Positions 1-12,800 of a stretch of 64,000 nt of DNA are shown here, piece after piece; the stretch's first letter is position 1; each line of letters opens with the position of its first letter. The stretch spans positions 1,488,001 through 1,552,000 of the forward strand of contig JAHRBS010000003.1 in the NCBI GenBank assembly GCA_024305745.1. The letters run 5' to 3'. This DNA comes from Polyporus tsugae (Eukaryota; Basidiomycota; Agaricomycetes; Polyporales; Polyporaceae). Both the position numbers and the translations under genes were made by a program. The notes beneath the pieces were generated by a model, which worked only from the letters and a program-made list of their open reading frames with translations, made no database searches and was not told the origin of the DNA.

Positions 1-14
1 CCTGCCCGCTGAGT

Positions 15-3000
15 TCAAGGCATGAACTCTGCGAACATCATTAGACGAGATCCTAAACCACCAGCCTGGAGGACACTCACCGTCCTCGTCCAATAGGGTT
101 CCCTCTTCAATGCAAACCTCGACGAACTCTGCGATCACGAGATGCCTCCGCTTCGGCCTGGATCGACGGGTCAGTAACGGCTATCCAATCTCAAGGCCTG
201 AGGAGAGCCTACTTTGAGGTACGCTTGATGAGCTCTTGCCTGCGGCTAACATCACGCTTGTCCAGCACGACATGGGTCAACTTTGGTTCGTCAAGACCCG
301 TGATGCGACCCCCGTTGTCCTTGATGAGTTGGGCTATCTCGTTGAAGCTATGAGATACGGAAGAAGATCAGGGCGCATTGCGATATGACAGGAGGAGGAG
401 GAAACGCGCACCGCTTTTCAACATCCGCCTCGTTCTTTGCCTTGACGGGCAAGCCGAGTCCGCGGGCGTTGCTTGGCGAATCGAGGTAGAAACACCTGTG
501 GGCGAGAGTCAGACGTCAAGCGGCCGAAAGTTGAAACCCCGTTGGCCAATGACTTACAGATGCTTGAAGATGAACTCTTGGTCGTAATGCATCGCATCCT
601 CGCCTTCACCCATGCGAACATCTTCCTCCTCCTGGCCCCGAAAACAGCATTAGGCCTGTCCCTTGAACGGCAGAGACATGATGTAGTCGGACTGACCTTC
701 CCGGTGACCCTCTGGCTCTGAGTGGTGTCCTCCTTCTCAACCTGCTCCCAGTCATCATCCTCCTCGAAGCCGACCTCTGGCTCAGGCTTCATATCCTCGT
801 TCTCCGAGTCATACTCCTCTTCGGGCTCGGGCTCCGTCTCACTACCACTGTCTGAGGCCTGCGTCGCCGCAGCCTTCGCCTTAGCCCCAACATCGAACCA
901 CTCTGCTATGGATGGGTCGATTTGCCTTTCCACTTGCTCCTCGTGGGTAGGCTCTGGCGGACCCTGGGGCGAGGGTGGGGGCGCTTCCTCCTCTACGTCG
1001 CTGTCCTCCGGGTTATAGTCTTCGGTTGCCACGCGAGCCGTTGTCGCGTGAAAGAAGTACCTGGATGCTCCCTTCAGCATCGAACGTAGGCCCAAGAGGA
1101 GAAACGCACTTTTTGGTGAGAGGTACAAGGTCCTCCTTTGAGACAGAGTCGAGGATCCACTGGGGACGAATGATGTCGCAGACGTTCTTGTTCATGATGA
1201 GCTTGAGATCATACGCTTCCAATACCCACGTCAGTTTCCCTTCATCTGAATAGTGGGCATGTCAAATTTACTCACGAGTGGTCTGTCCGCCGTATACAAC
1301 CAGAAGGTTCGGGTCGTCGCGACAAACTTGGACGCACTTGCCACCGTGTGCGTGGATCCTGAAGTTGGACGTCAATGCGTGAACGAGGATTCAGACACGT
1401 CGACATACATTTGCATGAGGGCGTTCTTGTCTGCAGCGCCATTTCTCGACTTCGGATCGGAAGAGACCACTAGGCTGTGGATGAATACTATGGGTAACAT
1501 GATCATAGGACCTATACACTCACTGAACTTGTATCCTTCAAACAATCTTGACACCACTGGAGTATCCTTGAGGTTGATGCCTTGGTACTCCGCCATGATC
1601 ATGGGCTAATGCTCGTACTATAAGCGTCAAATGCTAGCTCGACCAGCCAGACTCACCTTCTTGGCAGTTTTCTTTGTCTTCTTCTTGGGTTTTCTGTAGC
1701 AGGAAGGAGTTAGATTGGTATCAGCACGGAACCGAAAAAGAGACCCACTCGTCATCGTCCTCCATCTTCCTTTTCTTGTCCGACCGGATATTCTCGAGGA
1801 CAGCTACATGTATTAGGTTTAATAGTAGCCCTATCGGACAACACGGTAATACGCGTACCAGTGGCGGTCATGCAATCCGCGATGGTCAGATCCTCCCGGA
1901 TGTTGAGCGCACGAGGGAAACGCATCGTGAACCCCAGGGAATACAAGTCCGAGCTGACGATTTCCGCCGCCTTGATCTTGATGATGAAGGAACTAAGAGG
2001 GCGTGGCGACTGAGCATCTGGCAAGCGTGTCGTTGGATATATATATATAAACTCACTCCTCAGGTTCGAGATAAACGTCGCCTTTGTCTTCATGGCCTTT
2101 CTTTGAAACTTGCAGCCATTCGGGCCCATTGGCTCCCCGGGGCTTCCAATGCTTTTGACGGATCCAAATGTAGTCGGCGTATGAAAGTCCGCTTCCAATG
2201 CGCACAAAGGAGCAATACCTAGGCAAACGCAAGAGTGTTCCATTGAGCTTTCGCTTCTCACGTGCTGCATGTAGCACTCACTTCTGTTCCTCATCGTCGT
2301 TCATTGCACGCCTATCATCCAGAACTGCGCAGATGAGCGTGGACACGCCTCCCGACCGTCTCCCTGTTCCGTAGTTTCCCGCTAAGAAGCCGTCAGCCTG
2401 CGTTATGCCTAGACTGGGCGGCAGAGCGAAAGGACATACCCACGACGAGGACGTCGAGTGTTTCTCCCATGTTATCCTACCAATGTCTTTTAATATGGGG
2501 TGTATTCGGAGGCAACATGGAACTTACCATGTACTCGGGCTTGACTTTAATCCAGTCCTTGTTGCGTCCGTTGAGGACGTACTCGGCATCCGGGTGCTTC
2601 AAGACAAGGCCTTCGCCGCGATTGGACATGATGTCGTCCATGCGAAGTCGAACGTCTTTCGCAGTCTTCCCTTCGTACTCGATGACCAGCTCGATACGCC
2701 CAGGCACCTCCTTGAGACAAGACCGGAGGTTGCGCTTACGGAACTTGGTCGACCTATGGAGAAGCGACATGCCATTCAGGTACAGCAAGTCGAAGACCTT
2801 GACTGGTCAAAAAATGGTCAGTGTGCAGGTACCGGTATGCTTGAGCGGATCACTTACAGCACGGCCGTGGGTTGTGCTCCTTCTTGGACCGATCCAGTGC
2901 TGCGGTCTTAAGAGTGCCAAACGGCAAATTACGTTCGGATATGGGATCCCATACGAGCATTTCTCCGTCCAAAATGATCCTGTGAAATCTTTCCATCAGA

Positions 3001-4451
3001 AGATGCTTCACATACACGGTGGACGACGCACTCGTCGACTCGCTCGTCAAACGCCGCGTCGATATACGGCGTCAAACTACCCGTACCGACGTGTTTACCA
3101 TACAGGTACGTGTAATCCTTGCCCTTTCTGTACAACTATTTCAGCAATCGTTGAAACGTTGATACCGCGAACTGACCTCGAGCAATAGAAGTACTCGTTG
3201 CCCCGCTTGTGCAACTGAATTCGCTCCCCGTCGAGTTTCTCCTCGATGATGAAGGCGCGACCTTGCATCTCCTTCACGGAATCTTCGATCTTCTTCGTAG
3301 GACGCTTGCAGAGCATCGGCGCAAATGCACGGAACAGCTGAACAGCCTTGTCCTGGACGGAGGCTGGGTAAGCGTAGAGTCAGGAAGGATATCAGATGGC
3401 ACTGACCTCGTCGTTCAAGCGACGTTGAGGGTCGCACAGCTCCCACACCACCTTCTTGAGGTCAGAGCAGGTGTTGAACAAGTCATAGGCGTCGGGGTGG
3501 AAGACACCGAAAACGGTGTTCTCCTTCACCGAGATGATCATATCTACCACATGATGAGCATGTGTGGCTGAGAATGCTAGCATACTCGACACGCACCTTT
3601 CAAGATGATGCGCACAATCCACCTCTGTTCCTCAGGAGTGGACCTGTTGTATATGCGCTGCAGAGTCTTCGATTGAATGTCTCTACTCGAATCGTTAAGC
3701 CAACCAAGCAGTGGGTTGAACTGCAACCGACCACGTACGACTTGCCCATGTTCTGCGCGATTTGGTCCAGATACTCGTTGACGTCATCGATCGTGAGTAA
3801 TCCTTCAACCACAGAAGAGCGTTTGTTGACGATTTCGTAGAGCACGGTAGGGAAGTCGCCAGACGTTTTCTGTGAACAACATCATTGGCACTGCAACTGG
3901 GAAGTCAGGGGCGACAAACCCTACGTATTTGTCGGTGGGCTTCTTCCAGTTCAGCAGCCGGACAGCGTCGGGGTCCTGCCGGCCAAGCGGAATGAGCTTG
4001 ATGTAAGCCTTAGCGAGGTTCTTCTCCTTCAAGCCGTACACGGCTCGCTCCCTGTCTTTCTGAACTCACTGTGTAAGGCACGACTGCGACGTGAGAACCG
4101 TCGATGAAGACCTACCTGTGGCAATATCAACCTCAGAACAGGGAACAAGTCAGGCCCTATCTCTTTCCGCCAATGCTGTGCCATATGCTGATGAGTACAT
4201 GAACCGTTTCGAAGCGTGCAACCACTTACGTCGAACCACGACGCGAGCAACTTGCGGCGTTTGTCAGGCTTCCTTTCGGTCTGCAACCTATCAAAAAGCG
4301 CCGCGAGCACATGGAACGGTGCGCTCCCATTGTTTTTCGGCGGCTCGGGATATTCAACTGGGTGGTCTTTGGCCACCACGACAGGCGGGGACGACTGGCG
4401 TAATGGCGGGCTGTCTCGGGGCGGTGATGACGGGGCAGGAGTGGGCTGCAT
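15..4451 (-). CDS. LIG4: DNA ligase IV (ATP-dependent, NHEJ), multi-exon
   Basis: ATP-dependent DNA ligase that seals double-strand breaks in non-homologous end joining, in the nucleus with an XRCC4/Lif1-type partner. Reading on the minus strand, the N-terminal alpha-helical domain begins with APFHVLAALFDRLQTERK. Motif I, EEKLDGERIQLHK, has the lysine that takes AMP near 3236-3238. Further on are LDGEMLVWD (motif III), GEGLVLKHPD (IV), WIKVKPEYM (V) and the GTGRRSGGVST stretch of the OB fold. A first BRCT (IIRPQWILDSV) is followed by an acidic linker. A second BRCT is spliced from CFYLDSPSNARGLGLPVKAK, LTHVVLDKRDVSRRQEL and RRHLVIAEFVEVCIEEGTLL. The last exon adds only a few residues before a TGA at 15-17. 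The whole 3' end is therefore present. The start at 4451 is the first in-frame ATG of a proline-rich leader and is the least certain point; a 5' exon with the ATG at 4644 is possible. A TA-dinucleotide run near 2038-2049 lies in an intron. Confidence 0.93.
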
Positions 4452-4936
4452 TGAGCCTTGACTTTGACTTGAATACTGCTTGCGCGAAAGTTGTGTTGAA
4501 GGGGTTGTCGCTCTCGTTGAGGATGTGTTGGGCACAATGTGGTTCAATTCCAAGCCGCCAATTGCTCTGAATCCGCACGTTTGCACTAGGCACAGCCACC
4601 GATGACGCGGACGCACAGTAGTAGAGCGCCTTCAAATTGTACATGGAGACTCGAGAGTACGCAGACCCAAATTCACGTCACAGTTTTCGCCTCTTCACCA
4701 TTTAGCGACAAAGGAAACGGTAACCTCGCCCTTCGCTTCAAAGTGATTCCGTTCGATGCGTACTATACAGATATCGTGTGAGTCATACGACGTAACGGAG
4801 GACAGTGACTGGTACGCACAGACCAACAGATTTCTCCTCTCGTCTGTGCACGGTTATTTGCTGTACTGGTCTTGCCATATCCTGCGCGCGATGATGGGAA
4901 TGAGCATGTGGACAAATAATCAAAGAAATCGGGACC

Positions 4937-6476
4937 TCACTTGTATGTGGTATCTCGCTCGTTGTCACGGAACGTGCGAAACGAGTCCTCCCACATCTTG
5001 TCCATGTCCAGCATCAAGGTCGCGTTCGCTTCACATGGGCCACACCACATCTTCTTCGCAACCGAAGCCCTCAACAGCTTCAACATGTCAGGCTGCGCCC
5101 CAAACAAGGCATCCCTCGAATCTGCCGTCCGCACCACCTGGCCAAGCGTCTGAAAAGCCTGCAGGAGGGACGGGTGTCCATCGCGTTTGACGCGGGATTC
5201 GTTGAGATCTGCAAGGGTGTGTACCGCCTTCGAGAGGACCGGCTTGGACGACTTCGCGACTTCGAATCCATTGACCCGCGCTGCGACAAGCTTGGCGCCC
5301 TTCAGAAGGTTGGCGACGAGGAGGTGGTAGAAGTGGGCAGGGGTCGCCTCCATCTCGCGGAGGTAACCGTGCGCGTAGACATCATTGCGGACTCGCCGCG
5401 CCATGAAATCCGCAACGGTCGTGAAACCCGACCTGGCGGCCGGCAGGTATCCTAAGAGAGGTGCGTCGTCGAAGATCCCGAGCGCTGTAGTGGTAAGGTT
5501 GTAGACGACGTGCTCCATCTCATACTCCCTGGCGCATTCCATTATCGTGACGAAATGTCTAGACTCCTGAACGAGTCCTCTATGGTATTACGCTTTGACT
5601 GTGTAGCACTGCTGAAGGACCGGACCCAATACGTCTGCTGGCGCGTTCGTCGGAAGTATTGGTAAACCGTCCTCTGTCGAGGTACCGGAGGTGGACGACC
5701 GGCTGCATAGGTTTGTGATGGCGTCAGGGAGGATGGGAGATGCCAAGGACAGAATAATCTTGTGCGAAGGAAAGTCTTCGCCGTCCGAGGAGCGACAGAT
5801 GATATCTGCGTAGGGCTGGGGTTGGTAGGACATTTTTAGCTGTGCTGTCGGCGTTTCTCGCTTCCGTGCGTCCTCGAGATCGGCGGGGTCGGGATCCCAG
5901 AATCTGAACGACTCGGGGACATCGCCCTGGGAACGCAGGAACTTCATGAGGCGGTAGTAGTCCCCCGCCGAAACTTCAGAGAGCTCTGGTGGCAAGATGA
6001 GAGGTAGCTCCTTCCCCAATAGGGCAAACGCGGAAAGCTTGGCCTCGTCCGCGAGTCTGAGCAGACACCCAGACGCCCAGTGGCTGGTCTTCGATATACG
6101 AAAGGAGGGCGACCTTCATCAAGGTGGTCGCTTCCTCCATTTGGTATTTGATGGCGGCTGCGAGGACCATGCGGACGTCCTTTAGGTGGGCGAGGATCGG
6201 GTCTGTTGTGGGGCAGCAGAGGCGAAGGAGGGGATCGAGAGCGTCACTCTCTTCGGCGAGCGCGATGACAGGATGGCGGACCGAGAAAGGGAAGCTGGTC
6301 AGTACCTAGACGGGATCCTGGGGCGCCGCCATGCTGTCGAGGACGGGAGATGCTTCCGCGATGACTGCATATCGCACGCGGAAAAGCACCCCGTCTCGAG
6401 ATCGGATGATGAGCTCGGCAGTGGGATCGTTGAACGGAGCGAGTGCGAAGGTCGAGGTCGAGGACTTCAACACCAT
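4937..6476 (-). pseudogene. Decayed two-BTB-domain gene (left copy of tandem duplicate)
   Basis: This is a close copy of the gene at 7658-9211, with recognisable BTB/POZ sequence in pieces. The first BTB starts at the ATG at 6476 (AELIIRSRDGVLFRV) and the second reads YADIICRSSDGEDFPSHKII. Three lesions are visible against the other copy. A TAG lies at 6306-6308. About 8 bases are missing near 6061-6075, where the sister copy has an extra stretch between LSVWAS and LLRL; this shifts the frame. A TAA at 5588-5590 stands where the sister has GAA, just before the conserved MECAREYEME segment. The C-terminal third (4937-5542) is otherwise open and still about as similar to the sister as the rest. 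No intron of usual size removes these stops. BTB domains normally dimerise and recruit partners such as Cullin-3; in this family the role is unknown. Decay looks recent because most of the sequence is still alignable. Confidence 0.8.
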
Positions 6477-7657
6477 GATGAGATCGGCCTCAAAACCAAT
6501 GCGTCAGTGTTTGGCGGATCGAAAGCGATGGTTGGATCACTCACCTAGTCAGAGAGCCTGGCCGAGTGCCCTGGCGACTTGGGCAGCGAGGACAGCCGGA
6601 GGGCAGGTGCCAGGCGAGAACGACCGATGACTGAAAGGAATCCCGCTGGGGGCTGCAAAGACGGTACGATATCAAGGCACTCCGCGCGCACTGGCCAGCA
6701 CCACCCGGATGCTGTCACATCGGGTTCAGAGAGTATACCTATTAGATAGAAAGTCATTTTGCGAAGTTGCGAGAATTGCCAAGGTTGGGTTGGCTCAGCT
6801 GTAAATTCTTGAATTAGAGGGTCAACGCGAATCCATCACGCTACCGTACTCTGAGCGATGGGTTAATCTGTTATAACTAAACAGGGAGCACTCTACGGAG
6901 AAGAATTCGGGGAACAGTTGAGTCACGGTGGTGGGGGTCACCGTGTGTTTTGGAGTCCACCGTGACTGTACATTTGCACTCGGTTGGCTCCAAACAACAC
7001 AATATAAGAATAATTTGGCAATAGTTTGGAGGGTAAGGGGTTATACATGGGGATATGACTTGCCGGTTACCACAGGTCAGTATGTACCATCTGTCTTCGC
7101 CTGGGGCGTGTAGATCGCTTGAGAAATTTCTCGCTTACCCCCTTAAGTGCACCGCATGCCATGAACCGTGGTGGTTCCACCGAGATTCTATGTAGGGCAC
7201 CAGAAAAAACTAGACTGGAAAACTAAAGTTCGCGAACTATGTGGTTCAAGTTCAATTTTAATTTAGCTCGGTTGCGCGCTGGAGTTTATGCGCGCTTGAT
7301 CGCTGCACAGCCACTGACGACTTGCCACTGGCAGTCGAGTTTCAATTGCAAGTTGATCGGACTATGTAGAGTCGTGCCAACGTTACTCTATACATACATT
7401 ATGTACGGAGGTGTTTAGTCAGTGCATATGCCTGAGTTTACACCGGGATCCTTCGAACTCTATCAACTGCCAGCAAGAAAGCGGCAATCTCGTCCTTCGC
7501 AGGCTGAATCACACAAACTTTAGACCTAGGACGCCGGCCCGACGGTCATCCATGAACCCAATTCTCCTCTAACTGAGCGTGCATCGATATGGTCTCAGTC
7601 TCCCCTTATCCTACGGGTTATCGCAGAAACATTGATGAGCATACTATGGAAGAATAA
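6477..7657. other. Spacer between the BTB duplicates
   Basis: No coding gene is supported here. From 6477 to about 7080 it is the upstream region of the left BTB copy and is partly alignable with the upstream region of the right copy (9212 to about 9800). Both contain the run GCCGGTTACC followed by (A/G)CAGGT, a CACGCTACCG/CGCGCTACCG block, and a GTGAGT...AG leader intron immediately 5' of the ATG. The rest, about 7090-7640, is more AT-rich, and I see nothing in it beyond unique-looking sequence. Confidence 0.6.
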
Positions 7658-9211
7658 TCAAGGAAATCGAGACCTCACCTCGTTGGCATCAAACGCACGA
7701 GACGAGGCATCCCACATCTTGTGCATGTCCACCATCAAGTTCGCGTTCACTTCACATTGGGCGCACCACACCTTCTTCGCCACCGAATCCTTCAACAGCT
7801 CCAACATGTCAGGCCTCGCCGTGTATAAGGCAAGGCCCGTGTCTGCCTTCCGCACCCTCCGTCCAAGCGTCTGAAAAGCCTGCAGGAGGGACGGGTGCCC
7901 ATCGCGTTTGACGCCGGATTCGTTGAGATCTGCGAGGGTATGTACCGCCTTCGAGAGGACCGGCTTGGACGACTTCGCGACTTCGAATCCACTGACCCGT
8001 GCTGCGACAAGCTTGGCGCCTTGACGACGGTTGGTGACGAGACGGTGGTAAAAGTGGGCAGGGGTCGTCTCCATCTCACAGAAATAACCGTGCGTGTAGA
8101 CGTCGTTGCGGAGTTTCTGCGCAGCATCGTCCGCTAAGCTGGTGAAACCCGACCTGGCGGTTAGAAGGTACCCCAGGAGAGGCGCGTCGTCAAAGAGCCC
8201 ACGCGCTCCAGTATCGAGGTTGTCGACGACGCGCTCCATCTCGTACTCTCTGGCACATTCCATCAGGGCAATGAAATGTTCCGGTGCCACGACGAGGCCG
8301 TGATGGTATTCCGCTTTGGCTAGGTAGCACTGTCGAAGGACTGGAGCCAACACATCTGCTGGCGCGTTCATCGGGAGTACTGGGAGACTGTCCGTTGTGG
8401 AGGTGCCAGGGATAGACGTCTGAGTGCATAGGTTTGTGATGGAGTCGCGGAGGATGGTGGACTCCAGAGAGAGAATGATCCTGTGCGAAAGGAAGTCTTT
8501 CCCGTCCGAGGAGCGAAGGATGATATCTGCGTAAGGTTGGGGTTTGTAGGAGGACATCTTTCGCTGTTTCTTCGGCTTTTTTGGCTTCTCGAAATCAGCG
8601 GGGTCGGGCTCCCAGAATCTGAACGACTCGGGGACCTCGCCCTGAGCACGTAGAAACTTGATGAGTCGATAGTAGTCCCCCGCCGAAATCTCGTGGAGCT
8701 CCGGTGGTGCCTTGGGAGAAATCTCCTTCCCCATCAGGGCGAGGGCGGCAACTTTGGCCTCATCCACGAGTCTGAGCAGACACGCAGATGCCCAGACGCT
8801 TAGCGGCTGGTCTTCAAGATACGATATCAGCGCCTTCTTCATCAACACTGTTGCCTCTTCCATTCGGTATTTGATGGCCGCTGCGAGGACTATACGAATA
8901 GCCTTAAGATCTGCGAGCACTGGATCTGTTGTGGGATAGCAGAGGCGGAGGAGGGGGTCCAGCACATCACTCTCTTCGGCGAGCGTGATGATAGGGATCC
9001 CGTCCAAGGACTCGGACTCGATGTCTTGGCTAGCCTCCTTTTGATCCTCCGGGCTCTGCAGCGTGACCATGCTTTCGAGTACAGGAGATGCCTCTGCGAT
9101 GATTGCAGATCACACGCGGAAAAGCACTCCATCTCGGGATCGGATGATGAAGTCCGCAGCGGGATTATCGAACGGAGCAAGTGCGAAGGTGGATATCGAG
9201 GGGTTCGACAT
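7658..9211 (-). CDS. Two-BTB/POZ-domain protein (right copy; early in-frame TGA)
   Basis: Fungal BTB/POZ protein of about 500 residues with two BTB units. Unit one begins at the ATG at 9211 (ADFIIRSRDGVLFRV) and continues through IIAEASPVLESM and a helical part LLRLCYPTTDPVLADLKAIR. Unit two reads YADIILRSSDGKDFLSHRIIL and is followed by VLRQCYLAKAEYHHGLVV and MECAREYEMERVV. A TGA at 9110-9112 interrupts unit one; the sister copy has CGA (Arg) there, a C-to-T change at a CpG. From the ATG at 9070 the frame is open for 470 codons, so a shorter protein without the start of BTB one could still be made, or the allele is a recent null. A 5' leader intron (donor GTGAGTAGCC) is shared with the sister. 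The 3' end may have one more intron at the GAG/gtgagg junction near 7680. Function unknown beyond likely protein-protein interaction. Confidence 0.7.
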
Positions 9212-9871
9212 GAGATCAACGTTGATCTGATAATTGATGTTTCAGTGTTTAACATCATTGAAAGCGATTGTGGGGCTACTCACTTGGTCAGAGAGCTTGT
9301 CCGAGGCACTTCCGAAAGTTGGGCAACGAGCACTGACCAGGAGTACGGTCGGAGGAGGTCTGATGACGGAAAGGAGCTACTGCAAGGACAGTGCGGCGAC
9401 GTCAAGAACCATCCCGCACTGGCCCGAACTGCAGCACCACGCGGATGCTTTATTACATATTGACTTCGGAGGAGTATACAATACCTAATGGGAGGTCGCG
9501 GTGCCGGTAGAAGCCTACACTCGTGCGAACTGGGTGAGCTTGCCCAGCTGCAGGTCTTGGATTGGGGATTCGATGCGAGTCACCTATCGCGCTACCGCGT
9601 CGTGAGCATTGGGTTGTCTATGACAGCGAGCACCATGGATACCGAGCTCGAGGGGACAGTCAGTCGAACGTTTGAACGTTTTTGAACGGGAGCGGAGGCC
9701 CGAAGGCTGCCGCCAATAAACCAAGAATTTGGCGCTAAGGTCAATTTGACACAATAAGAGGTTATCGCGATCGGGACAAGCCTTGCCGGTTACCGCAGGT
9801 ATCATCATAATCGAGAACGCGGTCGTGAGTCTGCGGAAACCTCTATCACACCTGTCGTCGATGCTGGTCGG
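9212..9871. other. Divergent intergenic region, BTB copy / PAT1
   Basis: The left part is the duplicated upstream region of the BTB gene, with the leader intron and the GCCGGTTACCGCAGGT block at about 9785-9800. The last 70 bases are the proximal promoter and leader of PAT1. No further gene is supported. Confidence 0.5.
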
Positions 9872-12800
9872 ATGTCCTTCTTCGGTTTCGAGCAAAGCAG
9901 CGTCCTCGAGAATGAAAAGCGCAAGTTCCTCGAAGGTGGATTATCAGGCGCAAACCAAGAAGACGTAGCGGTCTACACCTGGGGAGAGGAGAGTTATGAC
10001 GGCCTCGGTGATGCTTTGCTGGAGGGCGGAGACGAGCTTAACGATGAGACCTTCGGTGCTACAGGGGACATAGGTGAGTCCTTGAGTCGGATGATTTTCT
10101 GTTCCTATCCCGATGCTATTTGGACAGGCAAGGACTTCGATTTTACCGGCACCGCGCTTTCAGAGCACGAACAGCCGGTTCCGTCCCAGGCCGCCCACAT
10201 TCAACTTGGTCCATCACAGCAACAGTTCTCCCAAGTTTCGCAGAAGGCTGAACCCTCGTCGCGCGTCGAACCCTGTACGGTCCTTCTAGCCATGTCGCTC
10301 ATCCGATCCTTATGTTCTGTATGCAGCCCACTCCTCCCAGTTGGACGCAATCTGGGCCAACAAGTCTCCGTTCTCTGTTCTTCCTCGCAGCAATGGCTCC
10401 ACTAGGACCCATGACCATGTCCCTACCCAGACCCCGAAGTATGCACCGACCGGTGCTACTCAGACAAGCCCCGTGAACAGGTCTTCCAGTCTCAATCTTG
10501 GCCCCGACCTGCACAAGGGCGTTCACACGCTGGAGGAGATCGAGAGGGAGATGAGGGCCGCCGCACAAGCCCAGCATCGTCAACAACAACCTCAACTGCC
10601 ACAACCACAAGCTCAACAGAGCCAACAGCAGTCTCAGCTGCACTTGCAGCAGCAGCAGCAGCAGCAGCAACAGCACTCTATTCCAAGTCACGGGACCCAC
10701 GGCGCGTTGCAGTCTCCCTCTAGAGGTCTTGTACAACGTCCACCTACCGTCGGTCCTCCGGGATCGGCGGCACTGGGAATCCAGCACGCGGCCGCGACCC
10801 CCCCGCCTCGGATGCACCCGCACTCCCAATCGCCGCGCTTCCACCAGCAACAGCAACAGCATCAGATTCATCTTCTCCAGTTACAGCAACAACAGCAACA
10901 GCGTCAGCTCCTTGAGCTCCAGGAACAACGCGAGCGCCATGAGCGCCAGCAGCTCCTCGAACTCCAAGAGCAGCTCAAGCTTGAGGAGCTCGAGAGGCAG
11001 CAGCGACAGCTCCGGATACAGCAGCAGCAGATGGTTGGTACTAACGAGTTCATCCACAGCCAGCTCCTCCACCAGCGTGGTATCAGCCCTTCGTTAGGCG
11101 ACCGTGCTCGACGTGCCGTTGTTGGCAGGCAGTCGCCTGCGCTCATGACTCCCCCCGCTGCTCTCGACGTTCCCTTTGGTCAGACCATGCAGTATCTTCC
11201 CCAGAACATCCAGATGCAGCAGCGCCTTCTCGCCGAGATGGCGCAGGCCGAGTTCCTCAGTACGATGCAGGGACCTGGGTTGTCTGAGCGCGACGTGAGG
11301 GAGACCCGAGAGCTGCAAGAGATGCTTCGGGTGGAGGCCATGCGCAAGATCATGGAGGCCGAGCGGATGGAAGACAAGCGCAAGCGCAAGCTGGACAAGA
11401 TTGCTCACATGGTGAGGTCGTTTTTTTTATGCAAGTCTGGCATGCCAGTTGACGTTCGAGCTTTTTACAGTCCCGCTACAACGACCTCATGACGCAGTCG
11501 GACAAGGACTTCATCACGCGCATTCAAGTGTCCCAGCTGGTTACGCAGGATCCATATGCGGATGACTTCTACGCTCAGGTCTACGGGGCCATCCTCCGCT
11601 CCCGCATGGGCATTGCAACTTCCGAGGATCGCGTGCTCCGATTTGGCTCCGGCGGCGGTGTAGGTCTCGGCCTTGGTCAGAAGATTCCCGCTGGGCGTCG
11701 GCAGAACGCCCTGCAGCGCATGGAAGCACAGGTCGAGCGTATCGTCAGCAATGCCAGGGTGCGGGAAAAGGAGAAGGCTTGTGTGTACCATCGTCTGACC
11801 TCCATTCCCTGTCGTTGTCTGACCTCGCATTATAGCATTGAACAACCTCCAGGGCGCGCTTGGTAGGACAGCTGGCCGCAGTTACAAGGCTGCTCCTCGG
11901 CAGTTGCTTCAAGTCGACGCGTCAAACGCTTCTACGTCCCCGACTACTTCCCACGCGACGGCTGCGCACATCTCCAAGCAGGATGTGGCGAAAGAGGGCG
12001 AGGGTATTGCTCGCGAAGCTGCGAAGATGGGTCGCGAGGCTCTGGGAACGGCTACCGAAGGTCTTGTCCACAGGGACCCTTTGACCCATCGCGAGTCTCT
12101 GGTCATCCTCGAGCAGCTGTACGATCTGGTCCTCAACGTCGAGCAGCGTCGTCGTGATCAGCCTGCACCCGAGGAGGTGGAGGCATTCGAGGAGTGGTAC
12201 GTCTCTCGCCCTACTATGTCCCATCCAAGAGGAGCTCTGACCGAGGGGGTGCAGGACCATTCAGTGCGAAGTACTCATCGACCAATTGTTTGACAAGCTC
12301 ATGGTCTCTGTTCCCCTCGAAACGAGGTACGGTCTCCGGTCTCAATTCTCCAGTACTCTGACCTCTCATCCAATGTCTTGCTCGCAGTAACCCTCATCCC
12401 TTTGTATCTCTCATCACTCCTATCAAGGGCAAGAAGATCCTCCCGCGTGTCGCGCGCCTATTCGACACCACACGCATGCAGATTCTCCTCACCCTTATCG
12501 TCGCTTGCTTCTCGCAGCTTGACGTCGTTCACCAGGCGTCACGGCTAGACACCTTGGAAGACACCCGAGAGATCAAAGACCTAGAAACGCAGACTCAGGC
12601 GTTCTTGAGTAGCGTCATCCAGAGCATCCTGCCTGTCATCGGCAAGGCGCAGATGAGGCTGGTTACTGGATTGTTCGGCATTCTGTTGGAGAGCGACGCC
12701 GTTGGGGTCGCGAGGACAAGAGTATGTCGTTTACCATCTCTGCCTTACCACCACTGATCGCGATTCTTTGTTTAGCCTGGGATTGCATTGCTCACGCTCT

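Noticed and set aside
2038..2049. TATATATATATA as a promoter element
   Set aside because: It lies inside an intron of LIG4; it is a simple dinucleotide run.
7440..7470. Possible tRNA T-arm-like TTCGAACTC
   Set aside because: No matching acceptor stem, anticodon loop or A/B box could be built around it.
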